A DNA stretch of 64,000 nt from Halobacteriovoraceae bacterium. Its GTDB lineage: Bacteria; Bdellovibrionota; Bacteriovoracia; Bacteriovoracales; Bacteriovoracaceae. Positions within the stretch are counted from its first letter, which is position 1. Every line of letters starts with the position of its first letter. Shown here one piece after another: positions 40,905 through 50,577 of the stretch. Location of the stretch: positions 146,101-210,100 of the forward strand of contig PAVS01000019.1 of assembly GCA_002713145.1 (NCBI GenBank), written 5' to 3'. The position numbers were made by a program, and so were the translations under genes. The notes beneath the pieces are model-generated. The model had not been told where the DNA came from. It worked only from the letters and a program-made list of their open reading frames with translations, and did no database searches.

Positions 40905-41333
40905 ATGAAAACACTACTTACAACTTTGATTTTTGGACTATTACTTTCAGCAAATGCAATGGCATGCTCATGCTCAACCCCGAGTTTTATTTTAGAAGAC
41001 CGAGTTGTGCCAGATCTTAAAGGTTTTATGCTCAATAAAATGAATGTAGATGAGCGAGAAATTTTAACTATAGAAGAACTTGAAGTCGATAATTTTTTAA
41101 CCAGAAGAGATCGAGTGATCAACGGATTTTTTGGATTGTTTGAAGAAGAAGATGTCCTTAGCTGCTCAGAAGGTTGTGCTTTTTATCAAAACTTTAAGTA
41201 TCAACACAGAATAGAATTTAAACGTGGCGATAAAACGTGCACGACTATTCTCAAGTCTAAATTTATGGGAAATTATCTCAACGATGGGTATAGATCAAAG
41301 ATTAAAAGAGATGATTATCCTGTATGCAACTAG
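40905..41333 (+). CDS. small Cys-containing exported protein
   Basis: A 142-residue protein with a signal peptide (KTLLTTLIFGLLLSANAMA) followed directly by CSCSTPSFILEDRVV. Six further or similar Cys (LSCSEGC, KTCTTI, PVCN) suggest disulfides. TGAGGAGA precedes the ATG. It ends in a 4-base overlap with the convergent tatD gene. Function unknown. Confidence 0.75.
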   Translation: MKTLLTTLIFGLLLSANAMACSCSTPSFILEDRVVPDLKGFMLNKMNVDEREILTIEELEVDNFLTRRDRVINGFFGLFEEEDVLSCSEGCAFYQNFKYQHRIEFKRGDKTCTTILKSKFMGNYLNDGYRSKIKRDDYPVCN

Positions 41334-42103
41334 AATCTAAATAAATCAATTGAATTCTGATAACATTGCTCTTCAACTTCTCGGGGAGCAATGTTTTTTA
41401 TTTCAGCCACTTTTTCTAAAATATGAGGAAGATAACTTGGATTATTCTCTTTTCCTCTATGGGGAACAGGAGTGAGAAAGGGAGAGTCTGTTTCAAGCAG
41501 TATTTTTTCCAGAGGACACAGCCTGACTATATCCCTAACATTTTCTGCTTTTTTAAAGGTGATAATACCGTTAAATCCTAAGTAAAAACCTAGATCGATT
41601 GCAAGTTGAGCTAACTCTGCACCCGCGGTAAAGCTATGAATGACCCCTTTTCTCTTCATTTTAGGTGCGTACTCACTTAAAATCTCAATGGTATCTTCAT
41701 CGGCGTCACGGGTGTGGATCACCACAGGTTTATCTACTTCAATGGCAATCTGGAGTTGTTCCTTGAACACTTCTATTTGTTTCTCTCGAGGTGAGTTGTC
41801 GTAGTAATAATCGAGTCCGATTTCACCAACCGCTAACATCTTAGACTCAGAACTACGCTTGCGAATAACTTGAAATGCATCTTCTGTCGCTAATTTAGCA
41901 TCATGGGGATGTATGCCCTGAGTGAAGTAGATCTTTGGATACTTTTGAGAAAGCTCAAAGACCGCATCAAAATTATCAGGTTCAACACCAATGGTGAGAA
42001 ATTTTTCCACCCCAGCTTTTTGAGAGTCATCTAGAATGTCTTCTAAGCTTTTTGCTTTAAGATAATCTAGATGACAATGGGTTTCGAGTAGTTTGTAAGT
42101 CAT
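41330..42103 (-). CDS. tatD: TatD-family metal-dependent hydrolase (DNase)
   Basis: A 257-residue TIM-barrel nuclease of the TatD/YcfH family. Metal ligands appear in ETHCHLDYL, the Glu in AVGEIGLDYYYD, HTRDADEDT, IHSFT and ETDSPFL. TatD enzymes degrade DNA with 3'-5' polarity and trim oxidised bases. Last gene of a minus-strand operon; it shares a base with the VKOR-DsbA stop. Confidence 0.92.
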   Translation of the reverse strand: MTYKLLETHCHLDYLKAKSLEDILDDSQKAGVEKFLTIGVEPDNFDAVFELSQKYPKIYFTQGIHPHDAKLATEDAFQVIRKRSSESKMLAVGEIGLDYYYDNSPREKQIEVFKEQLQIAIEVDKPVVIHTRDADEDTIEILSEYAPKMKRKGVIHSFTAGAELAQLAIDLGFYLGFNGIITFKKAENVRDIVRLCPLEKILLETDSPFLTPVPHRGKENNPSYLPHILEKVAEIKNIAPREVEEQCYQNSIDLFRF

Positions 42104-43242
42104 TAGAGAAGTGAGTTAAAAATTCCTTCAATAACGGGAGTATCAATTCCACCTTCAATCTTTTTACCATTAATAATCATCGTTGGTGTTGATTTAAGTT
42201 TATAGAATTTTCCTGCATTCAGTGTCTGTTGAACCACATCTTGAACATCTTTATTTTCAAAACATCCACTTAGGCCAAATTGATCTTGCCATTTTTTTAA
42301 GTTGTCATAGTTAAGTTTACTTTGGTTAGCAAAAATATGATCATGGATCTTTTCAAATTGATCCACATCACAAGCAGCGAGATAAGCCGCCTGACACGCA
42401 TATTGATGAAAAGCTCTCTTCACTTCACTATTACAAGCATTATCTAGTGGGTAGAACATATATTGTACATTGATCTTACCTTTGTATTTCTTAATGATTT
42501 TATGGAATTGTTCACCTACAACCTTACAAAAAGGACATTGAAAGTCAGAAAAAATGGTGACTCTAATGGGAGCATCATTGAAATCTTCGGTGGCACTGGC
42601 CAGTCTATAAGGGGAAACATAGGGAGCCTCTCCATAGGACTTTAGCTTTTGAAACTCTGAGACCATACTCGCAACTCGCTTATTTGTTTCTGATTTTTTT
42701 TGAGAAATATTAAAACCAAATAATAGACTAGGGATAAGAGCTATCACCACAAAGATTCCAAAAGAATTTGCATCAAAGCCAGGTTTAATATCACTAAATT
42801 TGAAGAGCATAAAGACAGCTATCCCTGAGAGAACGTAGAATACAGTACACATCAAACAAAGCCCACCCAGCATGGTGAGGGAATAAATGGCTAAAGCAAT
42901 ACAGGCGAGTAAGTTAACGATCAGGATAAGCTTGAGAGTTTGTTCCATTCCTCTTTTACCCATAAAACAAGCAAGGAGTCCAAACAGACCTAAAATGATC
43001 GCAACCACAGAAGTAGGAACATTAAAAAAGCTTCCTAGCTCAGACTTAGTGGCTTTATCACAGCTCCAAAACGCATTGATGTCGCAGATACTTGAAGCTT
43101 GGTTTATTCCTTGCGGAAAGTGAGCTTGATAATAATGATTCGTCATATAAGCACCCACCATAATCATCGCGATAAATACTAAAATGAGAATAACATTGGG
43201 AAGGACAAGTCCATTTAATGTAACTGATCTTTGGTTAGACAT
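42103..43242 (-). CDS. VKOR-DsbA fusion (disulfide bond formation)
   Basis: A 379-residue membrane protein. Residues 1-150 are a VKOR domain with membrane helices, loop cysteines (SSICDINAFWSCDKA) and the quinone-side CLMC motif. Residues about 215-379 are a periplasmic thioredoxin/DsbA-like domain with FSDFQCPFCKVVGEQF and cis-Pro in KLKSTPTMIINGK. It would oxidise exported thiols and pass electrons to quinone, fitting the many Cys-containing exported proteins in this window. Confidence 0.92.
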   Translation of the reverse strand: MSNQRSVTLNGLVLPNVILILVFIAMIMVGAYMTNHYYQAHFPQGINQASSICDINAFWSCDKATKSELGSFFNVPTSVVAIILGLFGLLACFMGKRGMEQTLKLILIVNLLACIALAIYSLTMLGGLCLMCTVFYVLSGIAVFMLFKFSDIKPGFDANSFGIFVVIALIPSLLFGFNISQKKSETNKRVASMVSEFQKLKSYGEAPYVSPYRLASATEDFNDAPIRVTIFSDFQCPFCKVVGEQFHKIIKKYKGKINVQYMFYPLDNACNSEVKRAFHQYACQAAYLAACDVDQFEKIHDHIFANQSKLNYDNLKKWQDQFGLSGCFENKDVQDVVQQTLNAGKFYKLKSTPTMIINGKKIEGGIDTPVIEGIFNSLL

Positions 43243-43251
43243 TTTTACCTC

Positions 43252-43842
43252 TTAATTCATTTGAAAAATATTATAATTACGTTTATCTGTTTTATCTTTG
43301 CGATAACTATTATAGTCGGTATTCGTAAAAGTGCACACCTTGCTTGTGTCAAATTCTCGAAAATTTAATTCCTGACTAAGTTGATCTCTTGCTTCGGCAA
43401 TGAGATCAAATACGAGTTTATTATCTCTTTGTTTAAAATGTGGGCTATGAGGAAATTCTTCTCTAAAATCTGAGCTGACTTCAAAGGCTTCCCCCGAAAT
43501 GCTAGGACCGATGTAAATAGAATCCCAAACTTGCTCTTTGAGCAGCGGATGCACTAAGATCTTATCTCTAAGCCCACGCCACCCCGCATGAACAACTGCC
43601 ACATGAGTTTTTGATAGGTATAGAACAGGCATACAATCTGCCGTTTTAATCGCCAAGGGAAGTGTTAAGTTTTTTAACTCCGCACTAATTCCGTCAGCTT
43701 TTTCTGAGTTGTCACAGGGAAAAGTGACGATATCGGCTGAATGAATTTGATGAACACTAGCAAAGTCAAAATCAGGCTTGTCGTCAAAGACGGTAAACTT
43801 ACCTTGCTTGAAAATTTTTTCTAATAGTTTATTCACTTTCAA
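43252..43842 (-). CDS. pgeF: peptidoglycan editing factor PgeF (YfiH family, multicopper-oxidase-like)
   Basis: A 196-residue protein with the family metal/catalytic residues: QIHSADIV, KTADCMPVLY and HAGWRGLRDKIL. PgeF removes misincorporated residues from peptidoglycan precursors. It is shorter than the usual 240-260, with the N-terminal beta region mostly missing. Its start lies within the 3' end of rluD (14-base overlap). Confidence 0.88.
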   Translation of the reverse strand: MKVNKLLEKIFKQGKFTVFDDKPDFDFASVHQIHSADIVTFPCDNSEKADGISAELKNLTLPLAIKTADCMPVLYLSKTHVAVVHAGWRGLRDKILVHPLLKEQVWDSIYIGPSISGEAFEVSSDFREEFPHSPHFKQRDNKLVFDLIAEARDQLSQELNFREFDTSKVCTFTNTDYNSYRKDKTDKRNYNIFQMN

Positions 43843-44797
43843 GCCTTAACTGTTCTAAGACTTTTTGGAAAAGCTCAGGTGGCTCTTTTTCAAAAAAAAG
43901 TTCTTTCTTGGTTATGGGATGAATAAAACCTAGAACTTTGGCATGAAGAAAAGGATATTCATAGTCTTTGATCAGACCTTTGATTTGATTTGATAAAAGA
44001 AGCTGTTCTTCTTTTGTTCGGCCATAGAGATGATCATTTAAAATGGGGGCATTTAATAAACTAGATAAATGGACACGAATTTGATGAGTGCGTCCTGTTT
44101 CTAGTTTGAGTTCACAATGAGTGAGCCTTTCAAAAAACTCTAAAGCCTTAAAGTGAGTCTTGGCAACTTTGGCATTTTTTACATCAGTCGCCATTTTTAA
44201 TCTATTGTGAGGGGAGCGTCCGATGGGGGCGTCAAGAAAAGTCTCGCTAGGAATTCTTGCCCCCACAATAAGAGCTTCATATTTTCTTATAATATCGTGC
44301 TTGCTCAAAAGTTTTACCAGGGCAGCATGGGTTTGCTGTTCCTTGGCCACCATCATGATACCAGTCGTGCCCTTATCCAACCTATGAACAATTCCTGGTC
44401 TTTTTTCGTCTCCAATTCCTTTGAGATCAGGGCAATGGTGGAGAACAGCATTTACTAATGTTCCCGTATAGTTTCCAGGGGCTGGGTGCACGACCATACC
44501 TGCTGGTTTATTAATGATGAGGAGGTATTCATCTTCGAATAAAATATCAAGAGGTATGTCTTCTGCTAATATTTCTGTGTCTTTTGGACCTGAATCGTGA
44601 AAAATAATCCGGGTCCCTACACTGGGCATTTTCTTCAAGGAGAGCTTTTGTTTGCTCTCAAATTCTCCATTTTCAAAAAGCTTTTTGATGAGCGAGCGGC
44701 TCAGGTGGGGGATTTTCTCACCCAAATAGGTATCTAGTCTTTTATGTTTCTCCAGATCGTCTGAATGAATGATAAAGACTAGTGGCTCTTGGGTCAT
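43829..44797 (-). CDS. rluD: RluD-type ribosomal RNA pseudouridine synthase
   Basis: A 322-residue enzyme with an N-terminal S4 RNA-binding domain (KRLDTYLGEKIPHLSRSLIKKLFENG) and a catalytic domain with the Asp in VHRLDKGTTGIMMVAK, plus LETGRTHQIRVHLS. RluD isomerises U1911/1915/1917 in helix 69 of 23S rRNA; RluA/RluC-type specificity cannot be excluded. It precedes pgeF, as in many genomes. Confidence 0.92.
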   Translation of the reverse strand: MTQEPLVFIIHSDDLEKHKRLDTYLGEKIPHLSRSLIKKLFENGEFESKQKLSLKKMPSVGTRIIFHDSGPKDTEILAEDIPLDILFEDEYLLIINKPAGMVVHPAPGNYTGTLVNAVLHHCPDLKGIGDEKRPGIVHRLDKGTTGIMMVAKEQQTHAALVKLLSKHDIIRKYEALIVGARIPSETFLDAPIGRSPHNRLKMATDVKNAKVAKTHFKALEFFERLTHCELKLETGRTHQIRVHLSSLLNAPILNDHLYGRTKEEQLLLSNQIKGLIKDYEYPFLHAKVLGFIHPITKKELFFEKEPPELFQKVLEQLRLESE

Positions 44798-45564
44798 TAA
44801 AGGGTAGTGCTCTTTAATTGTTTAAGGTGATGGATATAGGAAGTCGCCACCAAATCAGGATTAAGCTTTAAGCATTTTGCATACTGATAAACAAATCCTC
44901 GCGTATAAACATCTGCTGGAAGTTTAGAAAACTCGTCTGCTTCTATATTACGAATATATGTTTTGGAGATTTTAGTCATCTCAGACATCCTCTCAATAGA
45001 AACTTGTTTGTACTCTCTAATTTTTTGTAAGAAATCGCCTGTGTACTCAGAACAGTTTTCAATTTCTTGCTCGAATCCATTATCGACTTCAAAATTTAAG
45101 CCAAATTTTTTCACGGCTTGAATTTTAGATACACTCGCTTCGTATCGAGAAGAGTGCTCTTGTTTGTATTTAAATTCTTCTTTTAGTGCATTTTCTCTAA
45201 TCACACTTTCATGGTTAGGAGTAGAGTTTGAGTCTTTGAGCATTTCAGAAAGATTCGTTTGGGGTTTGTAATCAGGTTTACTCATGATCTCTTCGTTAAA
45301 ACCTTCAGGAGTTTGCGATTGATTTAAACCTCTGGCTTTATCGTACTCTCTTCTTTTATCAGCAACTCCTAGGATAGAATAAGCTTCTTCTACTTGTTCT
45401 AGAACTTTCGCGCATTCATCATTGCTCATTAATGAATAGAGGGCTGCGGAATCTCCCGAGTAAGCATTTTTAGCTCTGATATAAGCTTCATGTATTTCTT
45501 GCAAAGTAGCCTCTGTAGGCAACTCTAAAATTTCGTAATAGTTTTTTTTCTCTTCCCAATTCAT
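44797..45564 (-). CDS. J-like domain fused to RodZ-type HTH, lacking HPD
   Basis: A 255-residue protein. Residues 7-80 form a J-domain-like helical bundle (NYYEILELPTEATLQEIHEAYIRA...AYSILGVADKRREYDKARG), but the loop that should hold HPD reads AYSGDSAAL, so DnaK stimulation is not expected. A Ser/Asn-rich linker follows. Residues 180-250 are an HTH_25/RodZ-like domain (YKQVSIERMSEMTKISKTYIRNIEADEF...VYTRGFVYQYAKCL). No membrane segment. It is between the MinD-like gene and rluD. Confidence 0.85.
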   Translation of the reverse strand: MNWEEKKNYYEILELPTEATLQEIHEAYIRAKNAYSGDSAALYSLMSNDECAKVLEQVEEAYSILGVADKRREYDKARGLNQSQTPEGFNEEIMSKPDYKPQTNLSEMLKDSNSTPNHESVIRENALKEEFKYKQEHSSRYEASVSKIQAVKKFGLNFEVDNGFEQEIENCSEYTGDFLQKIREYKQVSIERMSEMTKISKTYIRNIEADEFSKLPADVYTRGFVYQYAKCLKLNPDLVATSYIHHLKQLKSTTL

Positions 45565-45571
45565 AATATTC

Positions 45572-46507
45572 CTAATTTATTTCTAAGAGCTTGTGCACGA
45601 TACGGTCAAAATTATTTACCAGTCTAGAATTTGGAAATTCCATTAAAAGTGGTTTTCTTTTTTTCACTGACTGCCAAACGGCTGCATCGTAATCGAGGTA
45701 ACCCACATACTTGAGGTCTATTCCAAAATATCTTTTACAAACACTTTGAATGGAAAATCCAATATCGATATCTTGTTGATTTCGAATTTGGTTCATAATG
45801 ATATGTGGTTTAAATTTACTAATTTCAGTTTGAAGTCTATGTCCAGCCTCTGGATTGATATCTATGATTCTTTTGACCAGCTCTACAGGTGTGCTGCCGG
45901 GTGAAGATATTTTTGCGTTCATAGCTTGGTTAATGAGAGGTTGAATATCGAGGAGTTCTTCAATCATTTTTAAACGGCGATGATACACAGATTTTATAAA
46001 TCGATAAGTATTTTCAATTGAAGTGGGTTCCGGGAGAATGACTAAGATTCCTTTATCAGCACTGATAAAAAAATCGAGGGTATTAAAAGTTGTCCCCGCA
46101 CCGAGATCAAGTAATACAAAATCTGCATCTAATTCATTGAGCTTAGAGAGAATTTTGTTTTTGTGCATTTGTTTTAAATTAGCAATTCCTAATTCGTCCT
46201 GAGCTCCAGAGATAATTTGTAAGTTTCTAATAGGAGTAGGAACAAGAAGATCATTGATATTAGTGACCTTGTTTGAAATATAATCAGAGAGTGTTTTATC
46301 CGGAATAGGAATACCTAAGCAGGTGTGCATGTTCGCGCCACCGAGATCCAAATCAACGGTCACCACTTTATAGCCCATAAGCGCCAAACAGATAGAAGTG
46401 TTAGCGGTGACTAGGCTTTTACCCACGCCACCTTTACCACCACCAATGGCCCAGACTTTACAGTTTCTTTCCGCTTCTACAAATGGTCTTAAATTCTCTA
46501 GGTTCAT
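45572..46507 (-). CDS. MinD/FlhG-like P-loop ATPase
   Basis: A 311-residue deviant-Walker ATPase: GGGKGGVGKSLVTAN (about 22-36), VTVDLDLGGANMHTCLGI, and DFVLLDLGAGT. The C-terminal part (YVGYLDYDAAVWQSVKKRKPLLMEFPNS) is like FlhG/FleN and other MinD-type proteins that position flagella or pili. It is the first gene of the operon and precedes the J/HTH protein. The C-terminus lacks an obvious MinD membrane-targeting helix. Confidence 0.88.
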   Translation of the reverse strand: MNLENLRPFVEAERNCKVWAIGGGKGGVGKSLVTANTSICLALMGYKVVTVDLDLGGANMHTCLGIPIPDKTLSDYISNKVTNINDLLVPTPIRNLQIISGAQDELGIANLKQMHKNKILSKLNELDADFVLLDLGAGTTFNTLDFFISADKGILVILPEPTSIENTYRFIKSVYHRRLKMIEELLDIQPLINQAMNAKISSPGSTPVELVKRIIDINPEAGHRLQTEISKFKPHIIMNQIRNQQDIDIGFSIQSVCKRYFGIDLKYVGYLDYDAAVWQSVKKRKPLLMEFPNSRLVNNFDRIVHKLLEIN

Positions 46508-46527
46508 TCGGTTTATTATAGAGTGAA

Positions 46528-46683
46528 CTAATTCACATTACCATTAAGAAATCGATTAACTTCAGCTTTAAGTTTGGTGTCTCTCTCAATAAAGTTATCG
46601 TTGAGAAAAAACTTTATTTGCATAATAGAATATATAAGTGCGGAGAGCGTAAAAAGTGTCATTAAAAGTTTAAAATTCATCAT
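46528..46683 (-). CDS. possible small single-pass membrane protein
   Basis: About 51 residues from the ATG at 46683 (a longer frame opens at 46722): one hydrophobic segment (FKLLMTLFTLSALIYSIMQI), then a charged tail. It ends 20 bases before the MinD-like gene, in the same direction. No ribosome-binding site is clear, so it may not be translated. Confidence 0.3.
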   Translation of the reverse strand: MMNFKLLMTLFTLSALIYSIMQIKFFLNDNFIERDTKLKAEVNRFLNGNVN

Positions 46684-46782
46684 AGAGCTATTATGCCTAC
46701 ACTCATTTTCTTTATCAATCATATGCCGGCCAAAGTGTACTTATTTACTAAAGTAAATCTCTTGTCATTATTCTTACACCCA

Positions 46783-46798
46783 CCACTATATATGGTAG
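46783..46798 (+). promoter_or_regulatory. NrdR-box-like site upstream of nrdBA
   Basis: CCACTATATATGGTAG matches the NrdR box ACACWATATATWGTGT at 12 of 16 positions including the ATATAT core. NrdR is the ATP/dATP-sensing repressor of ribonucleotide reductase genes. Boxes normally occur in pairs about 31-32 bases apart; no clear second box is seen, although a 16-base palindrome (ATTTACT-AA-AGTAAAT, 46743-46758) lies 40 bases upstream. A TTGTCA (46762) and TATATA (46787) with a 19-base spacer could be the promoter, overlapped by the box. Confidence 0.45.
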
Positions 46799-46860
46799 AT
46801 GTTACCTGCGTTAAGGGTTTGATACCACGACATATTCCAAAAAATGAGATCTTGTAAGAA

Positions 46861-46997
46861 ATTTTTGCTGGCAAAAATTTAGGTGATTTCTTAAGCTATA
46901 TCTATCGAAACAAAGCTTGGTGAATTTGGTGAGAATCCAAAACTGTCCCGCAACTGTGAAAAGCGCATTTAAGACGCTTTAAGTCAGACCCCTTTTG
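46861..46997 (+). promoter_or_regulatory. cobalamin (B12) riboswitch upstream of nrdBA
   Basis: The core at 46918-46992 contains the conserved run TTGGTGAGAATCC, ACTGTCCCGCAACTGT, a variable AAGCG/CGCTT hairpin, and AAGTCAGACCCC, which fit the cobalamin riboswitch consensus. The outer boundaries are estimated. An upstream nested hairpin (46855-46893, TAAGAAAT with ATTTCTTA) may belong to it. About 105 bases separate it from nrdB. In known cases adenosylcobalamin binding turns the downstream gene off. Confidence 0.88.
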
Positions 46998-47100
46998 TTT
47001 TTAACCACGAGGATGGAAGATTTGAGAGAATTTTCAACGACATTTAAAAAAATAAGACAAAATCCAAAACACACACACGAGACGGATTTAAGGAGAAATT

Positions 47101-48084
47101 ATGTCTACTATAGAACCTTTGCTTGATAAAAGTAATGATCGCTTTGTACTTTTCCCCATCAAATATCAAGATATTTGGGAGATGTATAAAAAATCAATGG
47201 CCTCTTTCTGGACTGCTGAAGAAATTGATCTGTATCAAGATCTTGAAGACTGGAAAAAGCTCAATGATGATGAAAAACATTATATCAAGCATATCCTAGC
47301 GTTTTTTTCTGCAAGTGATGGAATCGTTAACGAAAACTTAGCATTAAGATTTTATAACGATGTTCAAATTCCTGAGGCAAGAAGCTTTTATGGTTTTCAA
47401 ATTGCCATGGAAAATATTCACGCAGAAACTTACGGTCTCCTTATTGATACTTATATTCAAGATGCAAAAGAGAAAGATTATCTATTTAAAGCCGTAGATA
47501 ATATTCCTTGTATTAAAAAGAAAGCAGACTGGGCATTGAAGTGGATTGAGTCTGATGAAGCAAGCTTTGCTACTAGACTTCTGGCCTTCGCAGCTGTTGA
47601 AGGGATATTTTTCTCTGGAAGTTTCTGCTCTATTTTCTGGCTTAAGAAAAGGGGGCTCATGCCTGGGCTTACTTTTTCAAATGAATTGATTTCACGTGAT
47701 GAAGGTCTTCACACTGATTTTGCTTGTATGCTTTATAAGCACCTTAATAATAAGCTGCCTGAAAGTACTGTTCATGAGCTTATTCACGAAGCTGTTGAGT
47801 ATGAAAAAGCCTTTATTGCAGAAGCTCTTCCTGTGTCCCTTATTGGTATGAACGCTGAGCAAATGAAGCAATACATTGAGTTCGTTGCGGATAGACTTCT
47901 TTTAGAACTTGGATGCAAGGAACTTTATGGATCAACAAACCCATTTGATTGGATGGAGCTTATTTCTCTACAAGGAAAAACGAATTTCTTTGAGAAGAGA
48001 GTTGCTGAATATCAAAAAGCTGGTGTTATGAATTCTGTTACAGGAGATGGTGGCTTTGACTTTAGTCTAGATGCTGACTTCTAA
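47101..48084 (+). CDS. nrdB: ribonucleotide reductase small subunit R2 (class Ia)
   Basis: A 327-residue ferritin-like diiron protein that generates the tyrosyl radical for NrdA. The metal and radical residues are visible: [10 protein letters not shown] (Asp, Glu), [11 protein letters not shown] (Glu, His and radical Tyr), [10 protein letters not shown] and [10 protein letters not shown]. Tyr is present where Chlamydia-type class Ic enzymes have Phe. AAGGAG precedes the ATG. nrdB precedes nrdA, with the riboswitch at 46861 upstream of both. Confidence 0.97.
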   Translation: MSTIEPLLDKSNDRFVLFPIKYQDIWEMYKKSMASFWTAEEIDLYQDLEDWKKLNDDEKHYIKHILAFFSASDGIVNENLALRFYNDVQIPEARSFYGFQIAMENIHAETYGLLIDTYIQDAKEKDYLFKAVDNIPCIKKKADWALKWIESDEASFATRLLAFAAVEGIFFSGSFCSIFWLKKRGLMPGLTFSNELISRDEGLHTDFACMLYKHLNNKLPESTVHELIHEAVEYEKAFIAEALPVSLIGMNAEQMKQYIEFVADRLLLELGCKELYGSTNPFDWMELISLQGKTNFFEKRVAEYQKAGVMNSVTGDGGFDFSLDADF

Positions 48085-48154
48085 AGAATAATATTTAAGG
48101 AAAAATAATTATGGGTACCAATTTGTTAGGTTGGTACAAAAAAAGGAAAGAGAG

Positions 48155-50524
48155 ATGTTTGTAACCACACGATCAGGCAAAAAAGAGCCAGTCAAGTTTG
48201 ACAAGATTACACTTAGAATTCAAAAACTCACGTATGGGTTAAACACAGAATTCGTAGATGCAATGGAAGTTGCGAAAAGAACGATCCAAGGTCTTTTCGA
48301 CGGTATCACCACGGAAGAGCTAGATAATTTATCTGCTGAAGTTGCAGCTTATATGACTTCAACTCACCCTGACTATGCAAGATTAGCAGGAAGAATTGCT
48401 GTCGCAAACCTTCATAGAAAAACCAGTGATACCTACACTGATACTTTGGATAAGCTTTATCATTATGAAAACCCAACGACGGGTGAAAAAATGCCGGCGA
48501 TATCTAAAGAGCTTTATGATTTCGCAATGGAGCATAAAGATAGAATTGGAGCTGAGTTAGCTTATTCACGTGATTTTGAATATGACTATTTTGGATTTAA
48601 AACTCTGGAGAGATCTTATCTTTTAAGAGTGGATGGAAAAATTGTTGAACGTCCCCAGCATATGCTTATGCGTGTAGCTCTTGGTATTCATACTAATGAT
48701 ATTGAAGCTGCTATTGAAACTTATCATCTTTTAAGCGAGAAATGGTTTACCCATGCGACACCTACGCTTTTCAATGCAGGTACAAACAAGCCACAGATGT
48801 CATCTTGTTTTTTACTTTCAATGAAAGATGATTCTATTGCTGGTATCTATGACTCACTTAAAGATTGTGCCCTTATTTCTCAGTCAGCGGGAGGAATAGG
48901 TCTTTCTATCCATAATATTAGAGCGAAAGGAACATTTATTAAGGGAACCAATGGTTACTCGAATGGTATCGTTCCTATGCTCAGAGTTTTCAATGATACG
49001 GCAAGATATGTTGATCAAGGCGGGGGAAAGAGAAAAGGATCTTTTGCTATTTATCTTGAGCCTTGGCATGCAGATATTTTTGACTTCTTAGAACTTAAGA
49101 AAAATCACGGTAAAGAAGAACTTAGAGCAAGAGATTTATTCTATGCTCTTTGGGTAAATGATCTTTTTATGGAGCGAGTGGAAAGTGAAAAAGAATGGTC
49201 GCTTTTCTGTCCAAAAGAAGCTCCAGGTCTTGCTGATTGTTATGGTGAAGAATTTAGAAAGCTTTATTTAAAATACGAAAAAGAGGGAAGAGCAAAGCAA
49301 ACAATTCCAGCAAGAAAGCTTTGGTTTGAAATCCTTCAATCACAAATTGAAACTGGTTCTCCATTTATGTTGTATAAAGATGCAGCGAATGAGAAATCAA
49401 ACCAGAAAAACCTGGGAACAATTAAGAGTTCTAACCTTTGTACTGAAATCATTCAATACACTGATGACAAAGAGGTGGCGGTATGCAACCTAGCTTCACT
49501 CGCACTTCCTATGTACGTTGATGGAACTCAGTATGATCACAAAAAACTTTATGAAGTTGTTTATAAAGTGACTGTGAACTTAAATAAAATAATTGACCTT
49601 AACTACTACCCAGTTCCAGAGGCGGAGTATTCCAATAAAAAGAATCGTCCGATTGGGCTTGGTGTACAAGGTCTTGCAGATACATTTGCTAAACTTAAAA
49701 TGCCATTTGATTCTGAAGAAGCGAGAACGCTCAATAAAGAAATTTTTGAAACAATTTACTTTGCTGCACTCAGTGCTTCATGTGATCTTGCAGCAAAAGA
49801 CGGAGCTTATGACTCATATGAGGGATCACCGGTGTCTCAAGGGATTCTCCAATACGATATGTGGGGGGTGACTCCAAGTGATCGTTGGGATTGGTCAGCA
49901 CTTAAAGATAAGATTAAAGCAAATGGTGTGAGAAACTCTCTTCTCATGGCACCAATGCCTACGGCATCAACATCTCAAATCCTTGGAAACAATGAGTGTA
50001 TTGAGCCATTCACTTCTAACCTCTATACCAGAAGAGTTCTGTCTGGAGAGTTTGCGGTAATCAATAAATTCCTCGTGAAAGATTTGATGAGACTTGGACT
50101 ATGGAATGAGCAGATGAAAAACCAAATTGTGAAATACAATGGATCGATTCAACCAATTGCTGAAATTCCGCAAGACGTAAAAGATCTTTATAAAACTGTT
50201 TGGGAAGTGAAGCAAAAAGCGATTATCGATATGGCCAAAGATAGAGGCGCTTATATCGATCAGTCTCAATCTCTTAATATTCATATGACTGATGTGAATA
50301 TGGGGAAACTCTCTAGTATGCATTTTCATGCTTGGAGAAGTGGCCTTAAAACAGGAATGTACTACCTCAGAACCAAAGCGGCGAGTGATGCAATTAAATT
50401 CACGATCCGTGAAGAAAAACAAGCTGAAGCGACACCAGTGGCTCAGCCAGGTCAGTACTCTGCAGAAGAAGCTATGATGTGCTCATTAGATAATCCTGAT
50501 GAGTGTATTGCGTGTGGGAGCTAA
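48155..50524 (+). CDS. nrdA: ribonucleotide reductase large subunit R1 (class Ia)
   Basis: A 789-residue subunit that reduces ribonucleoside diphosphates. Residues 1-95 are an ATP-cone (dATP activity switch: [20 protein letters not shown]). Catalytic features: PQMSSCFLL (first Cys), NLCTEI with the second-site Cys, the Asn-x-Cys-x-Glu loop, and the C-terminal redox pair in ECIACGS. I start at the ATG at 48155 because AGGAAAGAGAG lies just upstream; the frame opens at a TTG at 48131. An intrinsic terminator follows. Confidence 0.97.
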   Translation: MFVTTRSGKKEPVKFDKITLRIQKLTYGLNTEFVDAMEVAKRTIQGLFDGITTEELDNLSAEVAAYMTSTHPDYARLAGRIAVANLHRKTSDTYTDTLDKLYHYENPTTGEKMPAISKELYDFAMEHKDRIGAELAYSRDFEYDYFGFKTLERSYLLRVDGKIVERPQHMLMRVALGIHTNDIEAAIETYHLLSEKWFTHATPTLFNAGTNKPQMSSCFLLSMKDDSIAGIYDSLKDCALISQSAGGIGLSIHNIRAKGTFIKGTNGYSNGIVPMLRVFNDTARYVDQGGGKRKGSFAIYLEPWHADIFDFLELKKNHGKEELRARDLFYALWVNDLFMERVESEKEWSLFCPKEAPGLADCYGEEFRKLYLKYEKEGRAKQTIPARKLWFEILQSQIETGSPFMLYKDAANEKSNQKNLGTIKSSNLCTEIIQYTDDKEVAVCNLASLALPMYVDGTQYDHKKLYEVVYKVTVNLNKIIDLNYYPVPEAEYSNKKNRPIGLGVQGLADTFAKLKMPFDSEEARTLNKEIFETIYFAALSASCDLAAKDGAYDSYEGSPVSQGILQYDMWGVTPSDRWDWSALKDKIKANGVRNSLLMAPMPTASTSQILGNNECIEPFTSNLYTRRVLSGEFAVINKFLVKDLMRLGLWNEQMKNQIVKYNGSIQPIAEIPQDVKDLYKTVWEVKQKAIIDMAKDRGAYIDQSQSLNIHMTDVNMGKLSSMHFHAWRSGLKTGMYYLRTKAASDAIKFTIREEKQAEATPVAQPGQYSAEEAMMCSLDNPDECIACGS

Positions 50525-50549
50525 CATCCCATAATATTTTTCCTTATTG

Positions 50550-50577
50550 AGGGGTGTCTTTGGCACCCCTTTTTTTA
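50550..50577 (+). terminator. intrinsic terminator after nrdA
   Basis: Stem AGGGGTG (50550-50556) with CACCCCT (50564-50570), loop TCTTTGG, then seven T. Confidence 0.94.
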
